The notes beneath the pieces are model-generated. The model made no database searches and was not told the DNA's origin. It saw nothing but the letters and a program-made list of their open reading frames with translations. Positions 1 through 5,710 of a stretch of DNA of 6,376 nucleotides are shown one piece after another. The translations under genes and the position numbers were made by a program. Origin of the DNA: an uncultured Anaerolineaceae bacterium (lineage in GTDB: Bacteria > Chloroflexota > Anaerolineae > Anaerolineales > Anaerolineaceae); assembly GCA_937894825.1 (NCBI GenBank), contig CALCQT010000408.1, forward strand, positions 1-6,376, read 5' to 3'. How positions within the stretch are numbered: position 1 is the first letter of the stretch; each line of letters begins with the position of its first letter.

Positions 1-167
1 GTTTCGAAAACCTGAATTGAGCCGCCGTCTCGTTCTACCGCGATCGCGAGCGGTTTTTTTGCGGTTTTCAGGAAACTTTCGATAAACACACTGAAGGGGA
101 TAAAATCAGGATCCAGTTTTGGCAAAAATTGAAATTCGACCGAAATGTCCAATACGTCTTTTTTCAT
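1..167 (-). CDS. N-terminal part of an unrecognised protein, truncated by the window edge
   Basis: Reading the minus strand from the ATG at 167-165 gives 55 codons without a stop before the window edge. The peptide starts MKKDVLDISVEF and contains LDPDFIPFSVF and LAIAVERDGGSIQVFE. AGGAG lies 4 nt before the ATG, which fixes the start well. The alternating hydrophobic/charged pattern looks like a soluble protein whose first beta strands are visible; no signal peptide or membrane segment is seen. An N-terminal extension of a sugar-kinase-like (ROK) protein crossed my mind, but there is no diagnostic motif in the visible part, so function is left open. The leader contains an inverted repeat (204-246) and a candidate promoter (254-280). 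Confidence 0.75.
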   Translation of the reverse strand, partial: MKKDVLDISVEFQFLPKLDPDFIPFSVFIESFLKTAKKPLAIAVERDGGSIQVFE

Positions 168-203
168 AATTCTCCTTTTTGACTTTGAAACAGTTCATGC
201 CGC

Positions 204-246
204 ATTTGCTTCCGGATGGTCGCCGGAAAAAAGACTGGAAGCAAAT
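204..246 (-). repeat. Inverted repeat in the 5' leader of the left-edge gene, with an alternative inner hairpin
   Basis: ATTTGCTTCC at 204-213 is perfectly complementary to GGAAGCAAAT at 237-246 (10 bp, 23-nt loop). Partly overlapping it, TTCCGG at 210-215 pairs with CCGGAA at 223-228. The two stems share bases 210-213, so they are mutually exclusive. On the minus-strand transcript the element would lie about 37-80 nt before the start codon, just after the predicted transcription start. It may be a regulatory hairpin, an operator, or both. Its role is inference. Confidence 0.5.
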
Positions 247-253
247 TGTTACC

Positions 254-280
254 ATTTTACCAGAGAGTTGGCACTTCCAA
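254..280 (-). promoter_or_regulatory. Candidate extended -10 promoter for the left-edge gene
   Basis: On the minus strand TGGTAAAAT (262-254) fits an extended -10 (TGnTAAAAT). TTGGAA at 280-275 could be a -35 box, but the 15-nt spacer is short. The predicted start near 247 gives an 80-nt leader that begins at the inverted repeat. The call rests on the extended -10 and on its likeness to the other promoters in the window. Confidence 0.35.
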
Positions 281-339
281 AAATAAACGCCTGGCAGGGT
301 CTAAAACTCAAAATTAGAGAGCTAGTATTTATCTTGAAG

Positions 340-394
340 CCGGATAGCAAAACTGCTGTCCGGTCTTTCTTTAAGATCACGAATAAAAAGACCG
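340..394. repeat. Two overlapping hairpins between the tRNA gene and the left-edge gene
   Basis: CCGGATAGC (340-348) pairs with GCTGTCCGG (355-363) around a 6-nt loop, with one G-T pair. On the plus strand it is followed by TCTTTCTTT, so it could terminate plus-strand transcription, but no plus-strand gene precedes it here. CGGTCTTT (361-368) also pairs with AAAGACCG (387-394), and the two stems compete for 361-363. On the minus strand the structures lie downstream of the tRNA and could help end its transcript, although the 3' flank there is not T-rich. A terminator or processing role is possible but unproven. Confidence 0.35.
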
Positions 395-409
395 TTTTAA
401 AGAAAAAAG

Positions 410-481
410 AGCGGGAGACGAGATTCGAACTCGCGAATACTAGCTTGGGAAGCTAGTGCCTTACCACTTGGCGACTCCCGC
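410..481 (-). tRNA. tRNA-Gly, anticodon CCC
   Basis: The 72-nt minus-strand sequence folds into a full cloverleaf. The acceptor stem GCGGGAG/CTCCCGC is perfect. The D-arm is GCC/GGC with the loop AAGTGGTAA. The anticodon stem CTAGC/GCTAG carries the loop TTCCCAA, so the anticodon is CCC and it reads GGG. The variable loop has 5 nt. The T-arm is GCGAG/CTCGT with loop TTCGAAT. The discriminator base is U, as usual for bacterial tRNA-Gly. The 3' CCA is not encoded; the gene is followed directly by CTTTTTTC, so CCA must be added by nucleotidyltransferase. It has its own promoter 24 bp upstream. TrmFO encoded in this window would be expected to methylate its U54. Confidence 0.95.
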
Positions 482-504
482 CTTTCAGTTTCGGTGTGCG
501 GACG

Positions 505-513
505 ATTATACCA
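505..513 (-). promoter_or_regulatory. Extended -10 promoter of tRNA-Gly
   Basis: The minus strand reads TGGTATAAT (513-505), a perfect consensus -10 with the extended TG motif. The predicted start is near 498, about 17 nt before the mature tRNA. No good TTGACA-like -35 is present at 16-18 nt spacing, which fits an extended -10 promoter. Confidence 0.7.
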
Positions 514-583
514 CCATTTTTCACAAAGCCGATCAAATGGAAAGGGTAATTGCTCATTCGTTGCGGCCAACCCCGTCTAAGTG

Positions 584-1153
584 TTAGAAACCGTTCAGCC
601 CTTTTTTGTCGGTCAGGATTCCGCGGATGGTCAGATCGTTCAAGAAGGGATGGATATCCAGATCCGCATAATAGCGGGACTTGTCACGCAGATCAACGAA
701 CGCACTGGTGATCTTCTTGTAATTAACCCCATCATCATTGATGGTGAAGAAGAGGTCGCAGTCGTCATAAAACGCTTCCGCGCCGGGGTCCAGGATGGAG
801 ACATCAGGGATTTTAATTTTGTGCGGTTCCTGATAGATGGCTTTTTCTGTCCCGTCGGACAACACAAATCCGGTCCGCAGGATTTCAACCGGCTGCAGCC
901 CGTTGTTCCGGATATATAGATCAAACGTAACAAAGCCCTTTTTCTTGAACATTTCGTGTTTCACGTCTTCCAGTTTGAAACTGAGGTCTGGCAGCGATTT
1001 GTCTTTTTTCTTAATTCGAGAGAGTCTCCCAATGATATTTGTCAGGATAATGATGACGGACAGAACAAATCCGATGACCCCGAGCAAGTCCGCCAGATCC
1101 AACGAACTGAACCAGGCTAGAATGCTTTCCAAAAAAAGAATAATCTGACCCAT
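584..1153 (-). CDS. Single-pass membrane protein of unknown function (189 aa)
   Basis: The protein starts MGQIILFLESIL. A hydrophobic segment at about residues 21-41 (LADLLGVIGFVLSVIIILTNI) is followed at once by a basic stretch GRLSRIKKKDK. By the positive-inside rule the larger C-terminal part (about residues 50-189) should face the cytoplasm. That part is soluble-looking and probably beta-rich: FVTFDLYIRNNGLQPVEIL resembles an immunoglobulin-like strand pattern, and an acidic stretch DPGAEAFYDDCDLFF follows. I do not recognise the family. The start at 1153 is chosen because GGAG lies 8 nt upstream and the protein begins sensibly there; the frame stays open to an ATG at 1282, but that extension is basic and low in coding character. 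The gene is divergent from the desulfurase and lies 102 bp before the tRNA. Confidence 0.75.
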   Translation of the reverse strand: MGQIILFLESILAWFSSLDLADLLGVIGFVLSVIIILTNIIGRLSRIKKKDKSLPDLSFKLEDVKHEMFKKKGFVTFDLYIRNNGLQPVEILRTGFVLSDGTEKAIYQEPHKIKIPDVSILDPGAEAFYDDCDLFFTINDDGVNYKKITSAFVDLRDKSRYYADLDIHPFLNDLTIRGILTDKKGLNGF

Positions 1154-1177
1154 AATTATTTCTCCGGTATGTTTTGT

Positions 1178-1204
1178 ATAATATTTCCGGGGCAGATCCC
1201 GGAA
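1178..1204 (-). promoter_or_regulatory. Candidate promoter with overlapping palindrome upstream of the membrane protein gene
   Basis: On the minus strand TATTAT (1183-1178) is a possible -10 box. TTCCGGG (1185-1191) and CCCGGAA (1198-1204) form a perfect inverted repeat with a 6-nt loop, placed where the promoter spacer and -35 would be. No good -35 hexamer is seen. An operator bound by a repressor or activator is a reasonable reading. The same TTCCGG/CCGGAA halves occur upstream of the left-edge gene. Confidence 0.35.
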
Positions 1205-1443
1205 GCCATTCGTTTTTGCAGCGAAGCGCTTGGTTGTCGACTCGTACCTCTGTGTCCTTGATAGAAAACCCTTGGTTCTCAAGGAATGCTTATCGCTGAT
1301 AATTGTACCGGAAAAAGATAATCCCGGCAGTTTTCAAGGGCTGATTCATTGTTCTATCGTCCTTCTTGGAGTGGAAGACGCCGAAGATTTCAGAAATTTG
1401 TTCTTTTCGAATTTTTGCGTCACAAAGCGCCCGATTGCAGGTT

Positions 1444-1449
1444 TATAAT
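1444..1449 (+). promoter_or_regulatory. Consensus -10 box directly before the desulfurase start (possible leaderless transcript)
   Basis: TATAAT ends 7 nt before the ATG at 1457, the distance at which transcription normally starts. The mRNA may therefore begin at or next to the A of the start codon. No Shine-Dalgarno at normal spacing is present (only TTGGGGT between box and ATG). No clear -35 was found, which weakens the call. Confidence 0.5.
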
Positions 1450-1456
1450 TTGGGGT

Positions 1457-2623
1457 ATGTTTGTACGTGAAAATTATTTTGATTATGCGGCCACAACCCC
1501 GGTTCATCCGGACGTGGTGGCGAGAATGAAACCTTATTTTTCGGACCATTTTGGAAATCCATCTTCCGCCCATTCCTGGGGGCAGGACGCTTTCGCTGCT
1601 GTGGAAGCGGCGCGCCAGCAGTTGGCAGCCTGGTTTCACACGGACAGCGAGCAGATCATCTTTACCGGCTCCTCGACGGAAGCGAGTAATATGGTTTTTT
1701 CCAGCCTGGTTTTTGATCATTGGCTGCGGACGAAAACACCCGGCCATGTGCTGATCTCCCGGATGGAGCACAGCGCAGTCCGCCAAATTGCCGAATACTT
1801 GGAACACTCCGGTTTTTGTTCGTTGGACTGGATGCCGATTGATTCCAATGGAATGGTCGATCCGCAGGATGTGGCGCGCATGTTACGAGCAGACACCGTT
1901 CTGGTCTCGGTGATTTATGGGAATAACGAAATTGGTACGATCAACCCGATCCCGGAGATCGGAGTGATTTGCGCAACACGGGCGGTCCCGTTTCATTCGG
2001 ACGCGACCCAGTATGCCGCGCACAATCGCCTGGCGCTGGACGCGCTTCCGTTGGATTACGTCAGCATTGCCGCTCATAAATGCTATGGGCCGAAAGGGAT
2101 CGGCGCCTTAATTAAGAAGAAGGCGGCGCCGCTTCAGCCGTTGATCCATGGCGGACGACAGGAGAATGCGGAACGCGCCGGAACCCATAATGTGCCCTAC
2201 ATTGTCGGGATGGCGGAAGCGTATCGGCTGCTTGCGGATGAATTTGCAGGGCGGGTTGCGGAGGAACAAACGCTTCGCAACCTGCTGATTGAAAAAATGT
2301 TGGCCGCAGTTCCCGATTGCCGTCTCACCGGCCACGCGGAACAGCGCTTATCGAATCACGCCAGTTTTGCCTTGAAGAACATCGACGCGCTTTCGTTGCA
2401 GTCCATCCTGGATCAAAGAGGTTTTGCCGTTTCGATCGGTGCAGCCTGCCGGACGACAACGATGAAAGGCCAGCAGCAGTTGCGCGACATTGGTTTGGAC
2501 GATTCGTGGTCCAATGGCGGGCTGCGTCTTTCAGTGGGGATATATACGACGCCTGCGGCTGTGGATGCAGTCGTGACAGCGGTTGCCGAAAGCGCCGCCT
2601 TTCTGCGCAGGAGCGGATCATAG
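1457..2623 (+). CDS. Cysteine desulfurase, NifS/IscS type (class I), likely sulfur donor to MnmA
   Basis: This is a PLP enzyme that takes sulfur from L-cysteine as an enzyme-bound persulfide, releasing alanine, in the cytoplasm. The 388-residue protein has the family's usual length. Visible motifs are FDYAATTPVHP (8-18), FGNPSSAHSWG (32-42), the PLP-stacking His in MEHSAV (His105), YGNNEIGTINPI (154-165), HSDATQ (180-185) with the PLP-binding Asp182 and Gln185, and AHKCYGPKGIGAL with the Schiff-base Lys208. GAACRTTT carries the catalytic Cys331, and RLSVGIYTT lies near the C-terminus. The start at 1457 is chosen because FDYAATTP then sits a few residues from the N-terminus, as in homologues; the in-frame ATG at 1349 would add an unconserved basic tail. 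mnmA begins 5 nt after the stop, as with the YrvO-MnmA pair of Bacillus subtilis, where the desulfurase is dedicated to tRNA thiolation. A broader role in Fe-S assembly cannot be excluded; no iscU-like scaffold gene is present here. Confidence 0.95.
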   Translation: MFVRENYFDYAATTPVHPDVVARMKPYFSDHFGNPSSAHSWGQDAFAAVEAARQQLAAWFHTDSEQIIFTGSSTEASNMVFSSLVFDHWLRTKTPGHVLISRMEHSAVRQIAEYLEHSGFCSLDWMPIDSNGMVDPQDVARMLRADTVLVSVIYGNNEIGTINPIPEIGVICATRAVPFHSDATQYAAHNRLALDALPLDYVSIAAHKCYGPKGIGALIKKKAAPLQPLIHGGRQENAERAGTHNVPYIVGMAEAYRLLADEFAGRVAEEQTLRNLLIEKMLAAVPDCRLTGHAEQRLSNHASFALKNIDALSLQSILDQRGFAVSIGAACRTTTMKGQQQLRDIGLDDSWSNGGLRLSVGIYTTPAAVDAVVTAVAESAAFLRRSGS

Positions 2624-2628
2624 AAGAA

Positions 2629-3714
2629 ATGAACAGGAAAGTTGTTGTGGGCATGAGCGGCGGTGTGGACAGTTCCGCTGCGGCATTGCTTTTAAAACAG
2701 CAAGGTTACGACGTAGTCGGCGTCATGCTGAAATTGTGGGCGGAAGAAGGGTTCGGGCGGGAAAATCAGTGCTGTTCATTGGAGTCCGCCAATCTGGCGC
2801 GCAAAATCGCGGCCAGGATCGGGATCCCCTTTTATCTTTTGGATGTGTCCGGTGCTTTTTATGCCAGTGTCGTGCAGCCGTTTATCCAATCCTATCTGGA
2901 TGGCGAAACGCCGAATCCCTGCGCATTTTGTAACCCGCTGGTGCGCTGGCGGAGGCTGTTGGGATATGCGGACGCGATTGGCGCCGGATGGGTGGCGACC
3001 GGGCATTACGCGAATCTTCAGCGGGCTGCGGATGGAACCGTGCGGCTTTTCCGCGGGATTAATCAGGATAAGGATCAATCTTATATCATCAGCCGGCTCA
3101 GCCAGGATCAATTGAAACAGTCCATTTTTCCGCTGGGGGAATACCATAAGAGCGCGGTCCGCCAACTGGCAGCCGAATTCGAACTTCCTTCGGCTTCGAA
3201 ACCGGACAGCCAGGATATTTGTTTTATCGGAGATGGCAGTTACCGCAATTTTCTTTTGCGGCACGCGGAAGCTGCCATCGTGCCGGGCGAGATTGTGACG
3301 ACGCAGGGTGAAACCGTCGGAGAGCACGCCGGACTGCCGTTTTACACCATCGGCCAGCGCAAAGGGTTGAAAATTGCCGCGCCTGCGCCTTACTATGTGG
3401 TGCGGAAAGATCAGGCGACGAACCGCCTGATCGTCGGTGGAAAAGATGATTTTTCGGCGGATCTTATTCAGCTGACGGACTGCAACTGGCCGGACGGAAC
3501 TGCGAGAGAAGGCGCGTTTGCGGCTACAGTGCAATACCGCTATAAAGCGGTTCCCAAAACCTGCACTGCGGAAGCCTGGCCGGACGGTTCAATCCATATT
3601 CATCTGGAGGATCGCCGGAACGATATCGCGTGTGGGCAAATTGCTGTCCTTTATTCCGACGCTGGGGAAGTGCTGGCAAGTGGTAGAATTGCTTCAACAG
3701 GAATCTTACCATGA
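2629..3714 (+). CDS. mnmA: tRNA-specific 2-thiouridylase MnmA
   Basis: MnmA adenylates U34 in the anticodon of tRNA-Lys, -Glu and -Gln and replaces O2 with sulfur, giving s2U34. The 361-residue length is normal. The N-terminal PP-loop is VVVGMSGGVDSSAAALLL (5-22). NPCAFCNPLVRW (96-107) holds the nucleophilic Cys101 in a CxxC arrangement, and VATGHYA (122-128) follows. KDQSYIISRL (148-157) marks the tRNA-binding part. SQDICFIG has the second catalytic Cys198, and FYTIGQRKGL is the start of the central/C-terminal beta domains. Cys48-Cys49 form the CCS motif seen in many Gram-positive-type MnmA proteins. The ATG at 2629 lies 5 nt after the desulfurase stop with only a weak AGAAGAA before it, so translation is probably coupled. 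Its TGA overlaps the next start (ATGA). E. coli MnmA has Asp at the first position of the CxxC. Confidence 0.97.
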   Translation: MNRKVVVGMSGGVDSSAAALLLKQQGYDVVGVMLKLWAEEGFGRENQCCSLESANLARKIAARIGIPFYLLDVSGAFYASVVQPFIQSYLDGETPNPCAFCNPLVRWRRLLGYADAIGAGWVATGHYANLQRAADGTVRLFRGINQDKDQSYIISRLSQDQLKQSIFPLGEYHKSAVRQLAAEFELPSASKPDSQDICFIGDGSYRNFLLRHAEAAIVPGEIVTTQGETVGEHAGLPFYTIGQRKGLKIAAPAPYYVVRKDQATNRLIVGGKDDFSADLIQLTDCNWPDGTAREGAFAATVQYRYKAVPKTCTAEAWPDGSIHIHLEDRRNDIACGQIAVLYSDAGEVLASGRIASTGILP

Positions 3715-3971
3715 CGATCCCCGCAATCCTTTTCATCCTGATTATGGCCTCGCTTTATGCTTGTGTCTTTCATCTTATTAAAGGCCGGAATCTGGCTTCT
3801 TTGTTTTTCTATCTTGTGATTTCCAACGCAGGCTTTTTCGGAGGGCAATATCTGGCCGGATTGTTGGGAATCTCTTTTATTCAGCTTGGTACGATCAATT
3901 TTGGGGTGGGTACCGTTAGTAGCGTTGTGCTTTTGTTGATCTTCGGGCTGGTGACCGGCCCGTTAAAATAA
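3711..3971 (+). CDS. Small three-helix membrane protein of unknown function (86 aa)
   Basis: The ATG overlaps the mnmA stop by 4 bp (ATGA), and AGGA lies 8 nt upstream, inside mnmA. Three hydrophobic segments are visible at about residues 3-23, 28-54 and 60-83. The loop between the first two is basic (KGRN, 24-27), which places it in the cytoplasm. The second and third are glycine-rich ([13 protein letters not shown] and [12 protein letters not shown]), suggesting tight helix packing. There is no signal peptide cleavage motif and no catalytic-looking residue. Glycine-rich small membrane proteins such as the GlsB/YeaQ family came to mind, but the match is not good enough to name. Tight coupling to mnmA implies co-expression, not a shared function. 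Confidence 0.85.
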   Translation: MTIPAILFILIMASLYACVFHLIKGRNLASLFFYLVISNAGFFGGQYLAGLLGISFIQLGTINFGVGTVSSVVLLLIFGLVTGPLK

Positions 3972-3990
3972 ACAGAATCGGAGTTGGAAC

Positions 3991-4203
3991 ATGTCAGAAA
4001 AGAAAACAGGCGTTGTAAAGTGGTTTAACACAAGTAAGGGCTATGGATTTATTACCGATGACAACGGTAAAGAGATTTTTGTTCATTATATGGATATTCA
4101 GTCCAATGGGTTCAAAAATCTTCTGGAAGGTCAGGCGGTGGAATTCACGATTGAAGACGGCGCGAAAGGCCAGCGCGCCAAGGATGTGGTCGTAAAAGCA
4201 TAA
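3991..4203 (+). CDS. CspA-family cold-shock protein
   Basis: This 70-residue single cold-shock domain (OB fold) protein binds single-stranded RNA and DNA and acts as an RNA chaperone. [16 protein letters not shown] (7-22) contains RNP1 (KGYGFI, 16-21); IFVHY (29-33) is RNP2. The C-terminal strand pattern [20 protein letters not shown] (47-66) is typical. GGAG lies 7 nt before the ATG. It follows the membrane protein gene by 19 nt and is closed by a strong terminator, so it is probably the last gene of the operon. The leader is short, unlike the long thermosensing leader of E. coli cspA, though an internal promoter in the preceding gene is possible. Cold induction cannot be judged from sequence. 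Confidence 0.96.
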   Translation: MSEKKTGVVKWFNTSKGYGFITDDNGKEIFVHYMDIQSNGFKNLLEGQAVEFTIEDGAKGQRAKDVVVKA

Positions 4204-4219
4204 GAAATGCTGCTTCATG

Positions 4220-4253
4220 AACAGCCGGGAACAAACAGCCCGGCTGTTTTTTT
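4220..4253 (+). terminator. Rho-independent terminator after the cold-shock gene
   Basis: ACAGCCGGG (4221-4229) pairs perfectly with CCCGGCTGT (4239-4247) around a 9-nt loop, and seven T follow (4247-4253). It lies 16 nt after the csp stop and 1 nt before the end of convergent trmFO. On the minus strand the hairpin has no good T-run, so it serves the plus-strand operon mainly but could slow trmFO transcripts too. Confidence 0.9.
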
Positions 4254-4254
4254 G

Positions 4255-5634
4255 TCAGTTGGTGTTTCCCCTTCCCGCCAGTGCTTCGTCGAGCCGTTCC
4301 AGGGAACGCCTCGCATATTCTTTTGCCCGATCCTGTTTGGTGCGGGGCGGGTTTTCGAGCGGCGGCAGAATCCCAAAATTGGCTTTCATGGGCTGAAAAT
4401 GTTTTTGCTCGGCATGGGCAATATAGTTCAGCAGTGATCCCAGCATGGTTTCCGCGGGGAACTCAAAAAGAGGCTCGTTCCGGATCAGCGCTGCCGCGTT
4501 CATTCCGGCTGCCAATCCGGTCCCGATATTCCCCATGTAGCCTTCAACACCGGAGAGTTGTCCGGCAAAAAATACCTCTGGGCGGCTGATCAACTGCAAA
4601 TCCCGGTTAATCAGTCCGGGCGCGGAGATGTAGGTGTTGCGGTGCATCTGACCGAAGCGGACGAACTGAGCATTCTCCAATCCGGGGATCAGGCGGAGGA
4701 TGCGCTCCTGCTCTTTGTAAAGCAGATTGGTCTGGAACCCGACCAGGTTATACAGATCGCCGGCTAGGTTGTCCTGCCGCAGCTGCAGCACGGCGAAGGG
4801 CCGTTTGCCGCTGCGTGGGTCAATCAGTCCAACCGGACGCATTGGGCCGAATGCCAGCGCGTTGGGATCGCGCCCGGCCAGCACTTCGACCGGCAGACAG
4901 CCTTCAAAGAAACTGTCTTTTCCGGCGCTCACACCCTGTTCGATTCCGCTTTCAAATCCCTGTAACTCAATCCGTTCTGCGCCACGCAGCGCCTCCACGA
5001 ATGCATAATATTCATCTTTAGTGAAAGGGCAGTTGATGTAATCGCCTTCTTCCGAGGTCCCCCGTCCATAACGAGAGGCGCGGTAGGCGATCTCAAAATT
5101 GATCGAATCCAGTGTGATGATCGGCGCAATCGCGTCGAAGAAAAAGAGATTCTCTTCGCCGGTATGGGCGCGGATGTCGGCGGACAAGCGCTCGGAGGTC
5201 AGCGGACCGGTGGCGACGATCACGGGACCGTCCTGCGGAATGGCCAGCGCTTCTTCACGGATGATGTGGATATTCGAGTGATTCTCCAGCGTGGTCTCGA
5301 CTTCCTGCGCGAACAGATCGCGGTCGACGGCCAGCGCGTTCCCGGCCGGCAAACTGGTTTTCTCGGCGGCTCGTGCCAGAAGTGAGTTCATCCGTTTGAG
5401 CTCTTCTTTTAGCAGTCCGGTGGCACGGTCGGGCAATGCGGACCCGAGCGAGTTGGAGCAGACCAGTTCGGCCAGGTGGCCGGTTTTATGCGCGCCGGTG
5501 GTTTTTTCGGGTCGCATTTCGAAGAGGCGAACCTTAAGCCCTCGGGAGGCGGCCTGCCAGGCGGCTTCGCTGCCAGCCAGACCGCCTCCGAGAACGGTTA
5601 GATCAAAAGGGTTTTCTGTTTTCATATTTTTCAT
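4255..5634 (-). CDS. trmFO: TrmFO, folate/FAD-dependent tRNA (uracil-54-C5)-methyltransferase
   Basis: TrmFO uses 5,10-methylene-tetrahydrofolate as carbon donor and FADH2 as reductant to form m5U54 in the T-loop of tRNAs. From the ATG at 5634 it has 459 residues. The N-terminal Rossmann FAD motif is LTVLGGGLAGSEAAWQ (12-27), followed by FEMRP (38-42) and HLAELVCSNSLGS (53-65) with Cys59. FFEGCLPVEVLA (242-253) holds Cys246; these correspond to the conserved Cys53/Cys226 pair of the B. subtilis enzyme. GFQTNLLY and GVEGYMGNIGTGLAAGMNAA are the C-terminal FAD/folate signatures. The stretch GFESGIEQGVSAGKDS (226-241) before FFEGC looks longer than in the Bacillus protein. Start choice: a -10 box ends 7 nt before 5634; the ATG at 5625 is an alternative, and the upstream in-frame ATG at 5694 precedes the promoter. 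No Shine-Dalgarno is visible. Confidence 0.96.
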   Translation of the reverse strand: MKNMKTENPFDLTVLGGGLAGSEAAWQAASRGLKVRLFEMRPEKTTGAHKTGHLAELVCSNSLGSALPDRATGLLKEELKRMNSLLARAAEKTSLPAGNALAVDRDLFAQEVETTLENHSNIHIIREEALAIPQDGPVIVATGPLTSERLSADIRAHTGEENLFFFDAIAPIITLDSINFEIAYRASRYGRGTSEEGDYINCPFTKDEYYAFVEALRGAERIELQGFESGIEQGVSAGKDSFFEGCLPVEVLAGRDPNALAFGPMRPVGLIDPRSGKRPFAVLQLRQDNLAGDLYNLVGFQTNLLYKEQERILRLIPGLENAQFVRFGQMHRNTYISAPGLINRDLQLISRPEVFFAGQLSGVEGYMGNIGTGLAAGMNAAALIRNEPLFEFPAETMLGSLLNYIAHAEQKHFQPMKANFGILPPLENPPRTKQDRAKEYARRSLERLDEALAGRGNTN

Positions 5635-5641
5635 TGGCTGT

Positions 5642-5669
5642 ATTGTATCAGGCTGCCTGTACACGACAA
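5642..5669 (-). promoter_or_regulatory. trmFO promoter (extended -10, possible leaderless transcript)
   Basis: On the minus strand TGATACAAT (5650-5642) is an extended -10, and TTGTCG (5669-5664) is a 4/6 -35 match with a 16-nt spacer. The -10 box ends exactly 7 nt before the ATG at 5634, so transcription is expected to start at or next to that ATG. No ribosome binding site lies between box and start. Confidence 0.6.
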
Positions 5670-5710
5670 GGAACAATTTACAACACTGAAACAACTTCCG
5701 CTGTTGTTCT

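Larger units (their letters stand above)
1154..1456. other. Divergent intergenic region, 303 bp
   Basis: This stretch separates the minus-strand membrane protein from the plus-strand desulfurase and should hold both promoters. It contains a perfect 7-bp inverted repeat (1185-1204), a weak hairpin CCTTG/CAAGG (1270-1284) with no T-run, and a consensus TATAAT just before the desulfurase start. A 72-codon plus-strand frame (1230-1448) begins with TTG, lacks a ribosome binding site and resembles nothing known to me. I see no convincing gene. Confidence 0.6.

Noticed and set aside
40..47. GCGATCGC octamer (HIP1-like)
   Set aside because: A single copy inside a coding region; no enrichment in the window, so it says nothing about a cyanobacterial origin.
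145..456. 103-codon plus-strand frame
   Set aside because: It runs antisense through the left-edge gene start and into the tRNA gene, has no ribosome binding site, and its product shows no domain.
1154..1282. N-terminal extension of the membrane protein to the ATG at 1282
   Set aside because: It would add 43 basic, uncharacteristic residues and bury the promoter-like sequence and palindrome, whereas the ATG at 1153 has GGAG 8 nt upstream.
1230..1448. 72-codon plus-strand frame before the desulfurase
   Set aside because: TTG start, no ribosome binding site, no recognisable product, and it covers the region that should hold promoters.
1349..1456. Earlier start for the desulfurase at 1349
   Set aside because: The added residues are basic and unlike homologues, which begin shortly before the FDYAATTP motif; TATAAT would fall inside the gene.
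2776..3534. 252-codon minus-strand frame inside mnmA
   Set aside because: It is the antisense shadow of a strongly conserved gene, with an Arg-rich product and no domain.
4296..4309. CGTTCC-AG-GGAACG palindrome
   Set aside because: It lies inside the trmFO coding sequence near its end and is short enough to be chance; it has no promoter or terminator context.
5291..5689. 132-codon plus-strand frame antisense to the trmFO start
   Set aside because: Shadow of trmFO; the Ser/Arg/Ala-rich product is typical of an antisense frame and it has no start signals.
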